64,000 bases of DNA from Scilla litardierei (GCA_030789695.1 CM061142.1:285202165-285266164), one strand, 5' to 3'; counted from the stretch's first letter, positions 11,097 through 22,774 are shown. Translations and numbers: made by a program. Notes: generated from the letters alone by a model not told the origin.

Positions 11097-12987
11097 TCTG
11101 CATTTTATAGATACTTTAGTTAGTATATGTTCGTAGTATAGTTTTAATGGTTTTAATAAAACTATATTCTCCCACTAAATTCATTTAAAGCCATAATAAT
11201 AAACAATTTATTATAAAATAATATTTGTGAGAGAGGGATCCGACTACCATGAGTCTGACAACCTTGAGTGTATCTCAACAAGTTGTTCGACTCTGCAGTC
11301 GGTAGACGAACTCGTCGTCAATCATATTTACTATGATTCCCTATCGATTTTTACCCCTAGTCATTTGTGATCATGAGTGTGCTCAACCGGATCACAATGG
11401 CTAGCCTAGTCGGACCCTTGTTTTCGTGTCTAGCCTGACTTGCCCCTTTGCTCGGTGTATGCACGACGCGCCGGTTTGGGTCAGGTCTTAGACTACATTC
11501 TTGGTTAGACTTACGCCGAAGCTCGAGGGATGAGACAACGGTTTCAGTCAGGTCAAGATGTCAATCAAGAAATCGGTTTCTATAAGATTGACATGTCACG
11601 GCTTGAGTGTAGCTCAACAACCGGAACATGTTTCTTACAGTTGCCAACTCCTAAAACAAGGAGGGCTACGATTTATCTTGAACAAGATTATTATCGTATT
11701 GACTTAGGTATAGTCAATGGACTTACATAGTCATGAATCGACTCCTTGCGGTCCAGCGGACGCGGCCAAGGAATTGACTAAGCCAGGACCACTTGTTACC
11801 CAGTCTAGCTAGGTTGGTCCAAAAACTTTAGCCAAGCACATTGACCGACATCATGATCCATTGAAGGAGTTGTCATCAATCTTATGTTTTCCAAACAACT
11901 AAATGGCTTTTAATTAAAAGAACTAGTTAATCCTTATCAACTAGTGGATCCTAAAATTCAAAATTTTTCAGATTGGTTGAACATCTTTTATTAAGTCCTT
12001 ATCAACTATAAGGTTCTACGTTCAACTTACTACCCCAATCTTATTAGGATTTTAATAAAACAATTCAACATTTTTGTCTTTTATGAAAATCATTATTTAA
12101 ACATTTTAATGAAATGATTTACAAACAAAGGGACTATCCTAATCAGGTATTAGGTTCGAATGTTGTTTTGTTTTATCAAACATAACATGTCACTAATTAA
12201 AATTTCATCTCATAAAATTTTAAATATTTAATGGCTAACCTAATAAGGTTTACAAGTCCATGAAACAACTAATTTATCAACATAAATAAAATGTTCATTT
12301 TATGACATACATGAGCATTTGCAAGTTCTAAAATTATCTACATAATTAAAACATGCAAATCTAAATTTTAACACTTAAAATTAAAGATTAAAATTTAAAG
12401 CCTTCATAAAAAGTTTTATCGCATAAAACTAGGTCGTACAAAATTATCTAATAATTTTAAACCTAGGCCTTTAAAAATTTTTAACCTTATTTCTAAAATT
12501 AAAATATCACATAAAAATTTTAGAAACATCTATGTAGTAAAAGAAATTAATTTATATTACATCTCATGAAATAAAATTATTTCTATTATTTACATATTTA
12601 AAACAATTTTAAAACTCTTTTAAAATCTTTTAGAAATCCTTTTTAGAAGCTTTCAAACAAAGTTTAAAGATTTCTAACTTTTATGTAACTAAAGAAAAAT
12701 TCTTAAATTTCAAAAATAAAATTTTTCTAAAGTTTACATAAACTTTAAACACCCTTTAAAATTTTTTTTAATGTCTCATAAAATTTTACAACATAGTAGA
12801 CTACTGTTAGATTTATCGCATAAAAATAATTGTCCCAAAATTAAAACAAATATCCGTGTTGCAAAAATTAATTATGAAACACAAAATTATTTTCAAAACT
12901 AATAAAAAAAAGTTTTGAACATGCAAGCTAAGCATTTTTTAATAATTTAAAAAAAAAGTCGCTATAGTAGATCTATAGCATAACTGT
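11097..12987 (-). other. Long 5' leader of the TR-GAG element
   Basis: 1.9 kb between PBS and gag. At 11230-11880 is a more GC-rich block with the related words TGAGTGTATCTCAACAA, TGAGTGTGCTCAACCGG and GAGTGTAGCTCAACAACCGG. The rest (11880-12980) is very AT-rich and low in complexity. No ORF is credible. Confidence 0.5.
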
Positions 12988-13001
12988 GGCTCTGATACCA
13001 C
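12988..13001 (-). other. Primer binding site for initiator Met-tRNA (TR-GAG)
   Basis: The plus strand GGCTCTGATACCA ends one base before the 5' LTR. On the minus strand it reads TGGTATCAGAGCC, the classic copia PBS complementary to the 3' end of plant tRNA-iMet. Confidence 0.92.
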
Positions 13002-15465
13002 TGTTGGGGTTTTGGCGGACCCCCAGAGCTCGGATCTGTATCCGTCCTAAGTCGGACGGACTACGGAGGCACAAAAGCGCAGCGGAAAAACAGAAATCAA
13101 ATTTCTACACTAGCTAAACTATTTAGCTAGGCTCTGGGGAGCCAGAACCTAGCCCGATCTATGCCGACTTGGAGTGGGTCTGACCACCCCAAGAAGGATC
13201 TACACTAAGCGACTAATTAAAAATTACGCTAAAAACCGCTTAATCCACATACCCGGAATCTTGGCCCTGGAGCAGGCAAGATGTACCGCACCGTCTTGTG
13301 AAGCTCCTCGTAGCCGAGCCGCGTTGACCCGATCTCCCTGAGCCGCCTCGCACCCTCGCACCGATCCGCCCGAGCCGCTATCGCCTCCGAGCCGATCACA
13401 CGCGGCAGAAAGTTTCACTTGAGAAGAACCCGCGTCTTAGACGTCCGGATCAGATCCAAACCCCCTTCGTAGTCGTGCTAGGACTACTCCGGAGAATAGG
13501 AAAATTAGAGAGAGAGATTTAGTCGCCGATCGAGCCTGCTCTAAAATTCTGGAGCTACTCGATCGTTGACTGGTGTGTGTTTCAACGAGGAGAGTGCACC
13601 CCTATTTATATAGGGAGTGAGCACTCAACTTCTCGTTGCGGGCAATGTGGGACAATCCCCATGAAGAGAAAAATAAATTAAGTCATTTGGCTTAATTTCA
13701 ACTTTAAAGTTAGCCTTTCACAAAGTCAAACTTTAACGAATTAATTCTCCTCACATACTAAACTTCAGACACTAAACAAGCTATCAATCAGAAAAGCTTG
13801 GAATGGTGAACGCGTAGGAACTGACGGTGACGAATTTCGACTTCGTTTGACCCTTCAAACAATTGCTCAAAGTTTAGCAATTTTCACAAAATTCGTAGCC
13901 GTCATTAGGGTTTTCAAAAAAACTAATTTGACTTAAGTTGCGGGCGCGCCCGCTAGACTTAGCGGGCGCGCCCGCCCAAGGGGGCAAGGGCGGGCCGCCC
14001 GCCCGCTGCTGCAGCGGGCGCTGGCCCGCTGCGTGCAGCGGGCCGTGCCCGCTGCATCAGCGGGCGCTGGCCCGCTGTGCAGCGGGCGCCCGCCCGCTGC
14101 ACACAGCGGGCCATGCCTGCTGCTGCAGCGGGCCATGCCCGCTGTGCAACGGGCGTCACCCGTTTGCCTTTGCACATGGGCCTTTTGGCCCAGTGGGTCT
14201 AACCCACTTCCCCTTGAACTCTTTCTGCGTTTCTGGGCTCGTTTGAGCTCTGATTTGGACGCGGTTTGAACCTGTGTTTAGACCGGGACGATCCCGTCAT
14301 CCAGGTAACCCTTTCCAACAAGTTTGTTCCTACTAAATTCGTTGTAACTAATTTATAACACGTTTAGTCAAAGTTAGCATCTAATGCAACGTTGTGTCCC
14401 TATTGCTAATGCGACTAACTTTCACAACTTAACTTGTGAATATCATCAAATGACATTTCTCTCTATTCTATATTCCTATTACTAAGACACGAGCACTGCT
14501 CGGTGTGAGACCCTACAGCCTGACCTTACTACAGGTTGGGGCTCGAAACCCCTAGACGACGGTCACTACGAGCAGTAGCTGTCGTCCCTGTTTCAGAGTC
14601 ATCATAACGTGATCGACCCTTTGACAAAAGTATCATAGGGTTTGCATTGGCTGTGTTAGTGATGAATTCCGTTAGCTAAAATCCCTTCGTCAAGACTGTG
14701 TTATTGTTGGCCTAGGGTATGGTTTACTGTCAACCCTATTAGACAACATTGGTCAGTATACGGCGGTCTTTATTGTATACACGTTGTACTACTTGCAACG
14801 TACCCCGGCCGAGGATTAACACAAAGACCGTACTGAGCCTATAACATTAACTTCCCTTTAATGGAAGTGACGAATCCCATCTTAGTCATTTACTCACCTT
14901 GAGAGCTTCAGGTGCAACCCAACCTAAGATCTTTCATCAGGACTGGTCCTCGAAGCTAGATCATGGGTCTAAGCTACACCGTCCGCTCACAGGTTGGTAC
15001 AGATGACTTCAGGTCTTAAGGATCAACTAACCTATCATCACCCTAGAGTTATTAAAGACAGATCATTAAAGTTAACCATTTAATAACTCTAACTTGGTCG
15101 TTCAGTGAATTCATTCTCTAATGAGCACCTGTGTCTCGTCTCCGACTTCGCTAAGTCGAATGACTATGAGATCATTATTACCCGAAGGCAAGACGAAGAC
15201 ACAGTGATCTATCCGATGTGTCGATATCCAGTTCTCGACACATCTATGATCACGAACCGTTTAAGACTTGCGTTTCTATTCGGTCACTTACTTACTCATA
15301 ATCGAGATCTCATCTAGATATGTAAGGACCTAACTATAAGTCTATGGATATTATCTAAGTATATTAATACAAATCTTTTTATACCTAGAATAATACGTAC
15401 CATATACGGTATGAACAAGACGTATAATCAAGATAAATTGCCTTATGGGCATATATCTTCCTACA
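13002..15465 (-). repeat. 5' LTR of the TR-GAG element
   Basis: 2464 bp with the same ends as the 6450 copy. It carries the TATA box at 13603-13614 and the GC-rich palindrome block at 13941-14165. It ends at the TSD GCACA (15466-15470). Confidence 0.92.
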
Positions 15466-15470
15466 GCACA

Positions 15471-15937
15471 TATATGACTTCTCATTCCTTTTGATTGTTT
15501 CTCCTTCGCTTTCAGATGATGATGAGCTATCGAAATTCTCTTCATCATCGCTTTTATCCCAAGCCGCAAAAGCTTTTCTATTTTGCCTTTTGCCTGTGTA
15601 CGGCTTCATTCTCTTGTCTTTGTTTTTCTTTATTGGACAGTCCTTCTTCATTGTCCAGGACTATTACGTTCATAGCAAATAAGTTCGTTAGTAGAATTAA
15701 ACTTTCGATTTTGAGACTTACGTACTTTGAGGATTTTCTTGAATCCTTTGAAGATGAGTACCATTTGGTTCTCCATTTCATACTTCATTATTAGACTCCT
15801 CCATATCCGATGTGGCTTTCAATACGAGGGTCTTTTTCTTTTCACCGTGCTCCTTGGTCTTTCTCTCTTACAATTGGAGTTCATATGCCATTAAGTTGCG
15901 GATGAGCTCCTCCAAGGTTAGCTTTGAAGTGTCATTG
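15471..15937 (-). pseudogene. Sirevirus-type gag, middle part
   Basis: On the minus strand from 15937 the gag continues with NDTSKLTLEELIRNLMAYEL, then several stops. Near 15650 the remains of the zinc-knuckle region are readable (MKKDCPIKKNKDKRMK), followed by RQNRKAFAAWDKSDDEENFD, a serine/glutamate run and KSYMC. It joins directly to CFMTRGD at 6444 once the nested element and its TSD are removed. Several frameshifts and stops; not functional. Confidence 0.8.
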
Positions 15938-16190
15938 CCCTCTTTAATGGCCGAAGCTTTGGATTGCCATTCGGGAGCGAGGGATCTAAGGATCTTGCAT
16001 ACGTGATCCTCCTGTGTATACTTCTTTCACAATCCCGCAAATATGTTGATGATCTCCGTAAATCTCGTGTACATCTCTGTTATGTTCTCGCCTTTATCCA
16101 TCATAAATTGGTCATGCATGCCAACATAAAGAGAAGATTTTGATGATTTAACTTTTTAGCTACCTTCATACGTTACCTCAAGGATCTTCA
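15938..16190. repeat. 253-bp direct repeat flanking the Tat-type element, left copy
   Basis: A piece of the host element's gag starting CCCTCTTTAATGGCCG and ending CAAGGATCTTCA. The same 253 bp occurs at 23795-24047 directly after the right LTR, with only two mismatches (AAATATG/AAGTATG and TTTTAGC/TTTTGGC). Both copies sit exactly at the element ends, so it behaves like a target-site duplication fifty times the normal length. Confidence 0.9.
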
Positions 16191-17145
16191 GAGTGTTTTC
16201 TCACTACAAAGCGTTGACCGTGGAGAACCCGGTCAACGTGGTCAAGGGGCCCGCTTTGGGTCCCTCGGGGGCTTCGAATCGGTGCTGAAGGGGCGAGGGG
16301 TAGCCTCGGCCCTGGTTGAGACGCTCGGCCTCGGACAGGTGTGCTCGGCCTCGGCTGGAAGGGGGACGAGGGGTAGCCTCAGTCGCCCGGGTAGATGCAC
16401 GGCCGACGGGTGGCGAGGGTGAGTCTCGGACCCGATTAGGACGCTCGGCCTTGGAATGACGTGCTCGGCCACGGCAGGCTGACGGTGAGGGGAAGCCTCA
16501 CTGTCCGGTTGATCGAATGGTCGGAGAGGGGCGAGGGGTAGCCTCGGCCCGTTGATCTGTTGTCCACCTGCGCAGACGAGAACGCTCGTCAGGGGGCCGG
16601 ACCTTGGTTCCGGCCAAATCCCCTCCGATGCCTAAGTCAGATAGAGATCTGAGAAAGGAGGCCCGGCGGAGACGGTCCGACTCGTGAGGAGATCGTAACG
16701 GCGTCTCTCGACGCGAGCGGGGGAGGAAGGAGATGAATTGGGGGAACGAGGTCGTTGATGGAGTACCTTAGGTTTTGTTACCTGAGATGCGGTCCCTTTC
16801 TTCGTCGTCTTCCTGGCCCTTTTGTAGAGCTCCCGCGTGATTGCCTCTGACCCACGTCCCACGTCCGCCATTGATCGTGCCCCATCAGTCCCCCCTCACC
16901 GCCGCTCTCTCCGCCATGCCAGCACCTCCCCATTATCGCTATTTAGTGGTAGCGCGTCCGGGGGAGTGGTTTTCGCAGGAGTGGGCGAGCGACCAACGGG
17001 TTATTGGGGCTGGGTCGGATCGACGTTCGAGAAGGTCCCTTGTAGGGCCTTTGTCGAATGGGCTTTGAGGACGCAGATGGGCTTTTGGCCAGTAGTCGGG
17101 CTCCTGGGCTCGTTCTTTACGGGTCTCGGTCAAATAGGCGTAACA
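16187..17145 (-). repeat. 3' LTR of the Tat-type element (end truncated by 3 bp)
   Basis: 959 bp. The right LTR begins TGTTTCAGAGTG, but here the host word GATCTTCA runs directly into TTCAGAGTG. The 4-bp overlap TTCA could come from either side. The inner end is GGCGTAACA. The LTR is GC-rich and holds many CTCGGCC words. Confidence 0.9.
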
Positions 17146-17158
17146 ATTGCCCCCATCG
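17146..17158 (-). other. Polypurine tract of the Tat-type element
   Basis: The plus strand ATTGCCCCCATCG lies directly inside the 3' LTR. On the minus strand it reads CGATGGGGGCAAT followed by the LTR start TGTTACGCC. It sets the minus orientation. Confidence 0.8.
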
Positions 17159-17606
17159 GTCGGGTTGATCGGCCTCGGCCGGTTCGGCTCGGCCGATGTG
17201 ACCTCTGCCGATTTTGATGAGCTCGCCAGTCGATGCCGACTCATTTATTAGTCGTCATCATGAGTTGGCCCGTTCGATATTTTTAAGGCGCGGGTCCCGA
17301 AGCGCCGTCGGCCTTCAGATGCTGCCACGTGTAGCGGCAAGCTTATCCCCGCCGCTCGCGGAGTCGCCTTAAGTTCGAGAAGCCGAAGGGTTCGTGAGCC
17401 GCCATTGGTGGGGTCGATCAGCCTCGGCTCGCTCAGATCACCCGTTGTGTCTCCTGGGTTTCCGAGCGGCGCTTCAATCGAGGCGAGGCCATAAATGCAG
17501 GTCATGATGAGGCGGATCGATTGGACTTCGACTGGCGCCAATTTCGGAACGCCGCCGACTCTTCGAGCCTCGCCGCGCGTTCTTGTCAGGCGCTTCGAAT
17601 TCTCAC
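17159..17606. other. Spacer between PPT and antisense gene promoter
   Basis: About 450 bp, GC-rich, without a convincing ORF. It would be the upstream region of the antisense gene and the 3' untranslated region of the element. Confidence 0.4.
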
Positions 17607-17610
17607 CTGG

Positions 17611-17620
17611 CATATAAGAT
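17611..17620 (+). promoter_or_regulatory. Possible TATA box of the antisense gene
   Basis: CATATAAGAT lies about 150 bp upstream of the predicted start ATG, on the plus strand, in otherwise GC-rich sequence. The spacing fits a plant core promoter, but no further elements are seen. Confidence 0.45.
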
Positions 17621-17763
17621 CCCCAGTTGTGTTGATCTCCACTTCTCCTTTGCTTCTCCCGGTATTCAAAGCTTTCCACCACTCGGAGTTTCCCGTCGCC
17701 TTCGCTTCCTTTCCTTCTCCAGACCAGTCGAAAAAAGGTAATTCCTCTCTCGCTTTTCATCTC

Positions 17764-19809
17764 ATGGCTGCCCTTAGGATAGGCGGTTCTGGTCAAAGGG
17801 CAAGGGATCCTTCGGAGTCCAGGCGGGGTGAGCCCCGGCTAGGGGGATCAGGTTCCCCCGCCGGGAGTCGTTCTCTTCAGGATAAGGGGAAGGAGAAACT
17901 TTTTCCAGACTACGCCCGTGATGACGTGGCGTCGGCTGCCGTACGGCTTAATGTGCCCCCGGTTGTCCTCCGTACGCCGTCGAGGACCCCTCCTTCGGTG
18001 GCCGCGGAGATCCGGGAGAGATATCTCTGCTTCCCATACGAGGTTCGGGTTCCATGTGTCGACGAGCGGATTTGCCTTCCGAGGAGCAATGAGGTCGGCG
18101 TCTACGTCGAGATGTTCCACCTGGGTCTTCGCTTCCCGCTCCATCCCTTCTTCATCCAGGTCATGGAACATTTCACAGTGTCCCTGTGTCAGTTCACCCC
18201 GTGTTCGATCGCGGTACTGACGGGCTTCGTAACGCTCTGCTGTTCCCGTGGTCTGGAGCCGACTCTCCCCCTTCTCTTCCATTTTTACCAGGTCCAGACG
18301 GTCGGTCCGGGGTCATGGCTGCTACTCCGAGCTCGTTCGAGGAGGGAATGCCTGATTGGGTTACCCCGCTGGTCAGGGGATTGGAACTCGGATTATGTTT
18401 TCGTGGTCTTCTTGGGGGAGGCCCAGATTCTAACAAGCTGGGGCAGTTCTGTCCATCCTCGCCCGTCGTTAGTTCTCTCAGACGCCGACCGGGCAGCCGC
18501 TGCGCTTCTGTTGGCTCTTCCTTTGGAAACGAAGTCCCTCTGGTCTTTGTTGGACGACCTACTCCTGAAGGCCGTCTTGTGGTCTCCGGGTAGGTCGCTT
18601 TTTCATCCCCGGATCGCCCTATGACTCATCCTGATTTCGGTCTCCTTTGCAGGGATGGCTGGCCGCGAATTCGTCCGTGACGTCGATGAGCTGATCCGTC
18701 GTGGAGCCGCTCGGAGCCGAGGTAGTACCTCTGGAAGGGCGCCTCGGAGGACCGTTGAGGAAGAAGTGCGCCGAGCCGAGCCTTCCGTGGGTAAGGTGGT
18801 GGCCGCGCCTCCCGCCTCTTCTTCTGGCGATCCCCTTCCGGGGGGTGAGGATGGTGCGAGGCGGAAGCGTTCCCCTCCGGCGTCTTCGGAGCCCCACGGT
18901 GGAAAGAAGAGGAAGGAGGACGTGGATCCCTCCGGTCCGGGAAGTTCCGCGCTTCCCGTGGCGTCTGCCGGTGATCCTTCGATAGCTTTGCCAGCTACTC
19001 CCCTCGCAGCGTCTTCGCCCGTATCACCAGGGGTCGGGGCCTTGTTGGCGAGCGACTTGGCTTCGATCGTCGTCCCTGGGAGTTCGATGTTTGTTGACCG
19101 AGCCCTGGCTCAGCAGGTTGTCGAGGTCTCCATCCCTCCCCGGGACCGCAGCCTCCTCAAGAAGATCCCGGCCGACAAGATGTCGGATTCCTTGGTCTGG
19201 ATCCTTCAACAGGTTCGGTTATCTTGCTATCCTCTCTTTCTCTTTATTCTCTTCTTAGCCCATGTCTCGTCTTTTCAGGGTTCAGCGCTCGCTGTGGAGT
19301 TGCAGTGTCGAGCCGTCCGCTTGAGGGAGCTGGAGGAGTCCTCCATGAGGGCTCAGGAGCGGGCCGGGGCGGCTGAGGTGGCTATGACGGAGGCCCAGAT
19401 GGAGTCTCGGCGTCTCAACCTCCGTGTGGCCGAGTTGGAGGGACGAGTGGGTGACCTCCAGGGAAAGCTGGAGGATGCTCATCAGTCGGCTGAGGAAGCG
19501 GCGGAGTCGTTCCGCCGGGAGAGGGAGGAGCTTCAGAGGGAACTGTCGGATCGGCGCCAGGTTGTGCGGCTTGCAGAGGAGGTGGAGAAGGGCGTCGTCG
19601 AGACCCTGGGGAAGAGGATCTTCGAGGTTCTCAGGGGGGCTTTCGGTAAGTATGAAGACCTCATCGCCCCTCGGATCGTCGAAGTCGTCCAGTCTTCTTT
19701 CCGGGAATGTGCGGAGCGTGTTCGGCAAGCCCCACCGCCGGTCGATCCCCCTCGCTCCGAGCAGGGCGAAGTGCCTGAGGATGTGTCCTCCCGAGCTCGA
19801 TCTCCCTAA
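17764..19809 (+). CDS. Antisense protein of Tat-type element: putative gypsy-type transposon domain plus coiled coil, two introns
   Basis: Read opposite to gag. The start ATG at 17764 (MAALRIGGSGQ) is followed by a disordered N-terminus. A globular region then matches the plant family named putative gypsy-type transposon domain (Transposase_28): FPLHPFFIQVMEHFTVSLCQ, TGFVTLCCSRGLEPTLPLLF, WSGDWNSDYVFV. Two short introns are likely. 18590-18652 has donor GGGTAGGT and acceptor TTTGCAGGG. 19213-19278 has donor CAGGTTCGG and acceptor TTTTCAGGG. Both are multiples of three, and removal of the first bypasses the TGA at 18622. The last exon encodes a long coiled coil (ELEGRVGDLQGKLEDAHQSA). Function is unknown; no catalytic motif is seen. 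Confidence 0.7.
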
Positions 19810-20204
19810 GCCGTCCCTCCCGGCCTTATCCTCAAATTTTTAAGCATTCGCTTCGCTTTGGGCCAGTCTACTTGAAATGGATCCCTGGCCCCCGCTATCT
19901 CCTTCGGCTTCGTTATCGGCTCCATGGCCAATAATTGCTGGTTGCATGGCTGCTAGCTTGGGCAACCTACTTCGGGTCTTTTGTCAACCAATTTTGCTCT
20001 GTCGGTGTCGATCTAGCTTCTGTAGGCGAAGAACTCTGTCATTCGTCGCAAGTAGATTGTTTGTAGGGTGTTTCCTTCGCCTTGCTCCCCTGTAAATAAG
20101 ACGCATTTTTGTATTCTGGTTAGCTATTATAAACGAAATCGACTTACTTGGACTTCTTGTGTACTTTGCGTTGTCGCCTTGTTCTTGGCTTTGGAATGGA
20201 CGAA
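19810..20204. other. Region downstream of the antisense gene
   Basis: About 400 bp, AT-richer than its surroundings. It may hold the antisense gene's 3' UTR. No other feature seen. Confidence 0.4.
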
Positions 20205-20912
20205 GTTGGCGTTGGCTGGGGGGATCCTCCCCAGACTTAGGGGCACAGGAGTCGGTCAGCGAGGGCAAAGCTCCTCGGCTTAGGACCGGTCGGCGTCCGT
20301 GTCTGCTGGGGGAATCGCTCCCAGACTTATGAGCGCTAGATTCGGTCGGCGAGGGGGAAGCTCCTCGGCTTAGGACCGGTCGGCGTTCGTGCCTGCTGGA
20401 GGAATCGCCCCCAGACTTATGAGCTCTGGACTCGGTCGGCGAGGGCTAAGCTCCTCGGCTTAGGACCGGTCGGCGTCCGTGCCTGCTGGGGGAATCGCCC
20501 CCAGACTTATGGGCACTGGAGTCGGTCGGTGAGGGCAAAGATCCTCGGCTTAGGACCGGTCGGCGCCCGTGCCTGCTGGGGGAATCGCCCCCAGACTTAT
20601 GAGCACTGGAGTCGGTCGGCGAGGGCAAAGCTCCTCGGCTTAGGACCGGTCAGCGTCCGCGTCTGCTGGGGGAATTGCCCCAGACTTATGAGCACTGGAG
20701 TCGGTCGGTGAGGGCAAAGCTCCTCGGCTTAGGACCGGTCGGCGCCCGTGCCTGCTGGGGGAATCGCCCCCAGACTTATGAGCACTGGAGTCGGTCGGCG
20801 AGGGCAAAGCTCCTCGGCTTAGGACCGGTCAGCGTCCGCGTCTGCTGGGGGAATTGCCCCCAGACTTATGAGTGCCGGAGACGGTCGGCGAGGGCGAAGC
20901 TCCTCTTCCTCC
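20205..20912. repeat. 90-bp tandem repeat array, nearly eight copies
   Basis: The word AGCTCCTCGGCTTAGGACCG recurs with a period of 90 bp (starts near 20270, 20360, 20450, 20540, 20630, 20719, 20809). Each unit also holds GGGGGAATCGCCCCCAGAC, itself an inverted repeat (GGGGG..CCCCC). Units differ by a few bases. Tandem arrays in this part of Tat-lineage elements are known and have been proposed as a source of satellites. Confidence 0.93.
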
Positions 20913-21139
20913 TCCAGTGAGGCGGCGGTCCCCGGCCTTTTGCGTTATTGGCGACATGTCAACTCCGTCAGGATTTTAAATAGAGACAATAAAAAGAATG
21001 TGTTTGTACTCTCATGAGTCCTGTCGGACCGGTACATTTGGAGGAAACGGAAAAAAGGAAATGAAGCTAAACAGAGGGATGTAAAACTAGATAACTCCCT
21101 CATACTTAGGCTGCCACCGGGGGGAGGGACGTTGCCTGC

Positions 21140-22774
21140 TCACTCTATGATGCGGAGGGGGCCTTGGATGGTGTTGATCTTCTTCCCCTTGTCCGGCTGC
21201 GTGGAGGTCCCTTCTCCGTGGGCCGGCTCGTCGGCCTGATTCCTGGCGTGCCCTCGGCTCATCAGCTTCTCAATGTCCTTCTTCAAATGCCAGCAATCTT
21301 CCGTGTCATGACCATCGTCCTTATGGTACTTACAGTACTTCTCCCGGTTCTTCCCGCCTCTTTTAGCCTTCGGTGGGGGGCGATCAGCTCGCTCTTCCTT
21401 CTGTACTTGGGCGAGAATGGCGTCTGGGGTGGTGTCCCTCGCGCTTTCTCCCCGCTGCCTGTTCCTCTGCCTCTTCTCGGTCCGGTACCCTTCGGGGCTA
21501 GCTCGTCCGCCGTCGCCACGCTTGGTCCCTCGAGCGGTTTTTCCCGCATCCTCGGCCAAGGCCTCCTCGGTCAGCATGAAGCGTTCGGCCCTTGCCATGA
21601 TCCCGGGGAGGTCCTTCGGGGGGTCGTTGTGTAGGGACTTCTTGAGGCCCCTGTGGCGAAGCCCTTTCTTAAGAGCCGTCTGGACCACCAGGTCGGGTGG
21701 GTTGTTCACGTTTAGCCTTTCCGCATTGAAGCGGCGCATGAACTGTCGGAGTGGCTCGGCCGGGCCTTGCACTATGTTGAACAGATGTTCAGCACCAGGT
21801 TTGATCAGCATCCCCGCCATGAACTGTTTGCAGAACAACTGGGCGAGTTGCTCGAAACTGTCGATGGAGCGGCCGGGCAGGCTGTGGTACCAGATCCTCG
21901 CCGCTCCCCTGAGAGTAGAATAGAAGCCCCGGCAAAGCAGGTCATCGTCAGCTCCCTGGAAGGCCATGTCCCCCTCGTAGTCCATCACGTGGTGGGCCGG
22001 GTCTCCTATTCCATCGTACTTTCCCAGCACCGGGATCCGGAATCGGGAGGGGACCCGTGCGTCGGTTATTCTCTGTGACAAGGGGCACCGGTCTCCGTGG
22101 ATGCCTCCGGGGATGCGGTACTCGCCTGCCTCTGGATCGACCGGGGGTGGAGGTAACACCGGCGCCAGCGGGGCTGGCTCCGCAGCCTTCGCCACGCTAG
22201 GGGCCGGGCTGTCCCGACGTTCCCGACTCCTCCTGCGGGAGCTCCTGCTCCGCCGTGATCGGTCTCTCGAGTGGTGTCGTTCGCTTCTCCTGCGGCGGGA
22301 CGACCGCGATCGACGAGACGAGGCCGTCCTCGATTCGCCGTCCGTCCCTTCGGTCTCTCTTCGGCTCCTTTCACGATAGGGTGAGGAGGCGCGTGACCTC
22401 GCCTGACGAGAGCCGGACAGCGTGAACCGACGCTCCGTGTTCGGTTTCCGGGTCCTGTGGTCGTCGACCACGGCGGACCGCAAGTGTGGGGGACCCCCCG
22501 CCCATCGATGGCTGTCGTCCAACGTGCCTCCGTTGGGTGGCGCAGGGCCGACGAGCTGATGCACCGTCACGACCAACGTCTGGAGGCTCGCGTTGGTCTC
22601 CTGAGCCAGGGCGCGGAGCTGTCCCTGCGTGGCCAGTTCTGAGCCGCCGGTTTCTTCGGTGGAGAGGGTGGGGTGGCCGCTGACGGGAGTGTCCACGGGA
22701 TTGCCGTTTGTTGTGCCATTCCCCTCCTCCGGGATGGGGGGCATGCGCTTCCTTCCATTGCTGGCTCGTGCCAT
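21140..22774 (-). CDS. gag: Tat-type Gag protein
   Basis: The open frame reaches upstream to 22819, but the start MARASNGRKRM at 22774 is preferred because the longer version runs into the PBS. An arginine/serine-rich disordered segment (SRRSRSSRRRRSERHHSRD) precedes the retrotransposon gag core: FRIPVLGKYDGIGDPAHHV, AARIWYHSLPGRSIDSFEQL, LFNIVQGPAEPLRQFMRRFN. Near the C-terminus is the compact zinc-binding motif typical of Tat gag (YCKYHKDDGHDTEDCWHLK). The ORF stops soon after, at IQGPLRIIE; no protease or RT follows. It should package element RNA, with enzymes supplied in trans. Confidence 0.88.
   Translation of the reverse strand: MARASNGRKRMPPIPEEGNGTTNGNPVDTPVSGHPTLSTEETGGSELATQGQLRALAQETNASLQTLVVTVHQLVGPAPPNGGTLDDSHRWAGGPPHLRSAVVDDHRTRKPNTERRFTLSGSRQARSRASSPYRERSRRETEGTDGESRTASSRRSRSSRRRRSERHHSRDRSRRSRSSRRRSRERRDSPAPSVAKAAEPAPLAPVLPPPPVDPEAGEYRIPGGIHGDRCPLSQRITDARVPSRFRIPVLGKYDGIGDPAHHVMDYEGDMAFQGADDDLLCRGFYSTLRGAARIWYHSLPGRSIDSFEQLAQLFCKQFMAGMLIKPGAEHLFNIVQGPAEPLRQFMRRFNAERLNVNNPPDLVVQTALKKGLRHRGLKKSLHNDPPKDLPGIMARAERFMLTEEALAEDAGKTARGTKRGDGGRASPEGYRTEKRQRNRQRGESARDTTPDAILAQVQKEERADRPPPKAKRGGKNREKYCKYHKDDGHDTEDCWHLKKDIEKLMSRGHARNQADEPAHGEGTSTQPDKGKKINTIQGPLRIIE

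Larger units (their letters stand above)
6450..15465 (-). mobile_element. Gag-only Ty1/copia element with 2.5-kb LTRs (TR-GAG type), TSD GCACA
   Basis: Two near-identical LTRs (6450-9029 and 13002-15465) flank a 4-kb internal region. The 5-bp target duplication GCACA is visible at 6445-6449 and 15466-15470. On the minus strand the order is LTR, PBS for initiator Met-tRNA, a 1.9-kb leader, one gag ORF, a 1.2-kb 3' region, PPT and LTR. No pol is present. This matches the described plant class of terminal-repeat elements carrying only GAG. High LTR similarity and an intact gag ORF suggest recent transposition in trans. It inserted into the gag of the Sirevirus-type host element. Confidence 0.92.

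Noticed and set aside
13933..14269. Overlapping ORFs on both strands
   Set aside because: Same GC-rich LTR block in the second LTR copy; no coding signal.
16242..17244. Several ORFs of 75-126 residues, repeated at 22891-23863
   Set aside because: They lie in the LTRs of the Tat-type element and are open because of high GC. No known domain.
20205..20912. CRISPR-like regular repeats
   Set aside because: Units are contiguous 90-bp tandem repeats without unique spacers, in a plant retrotransposon.
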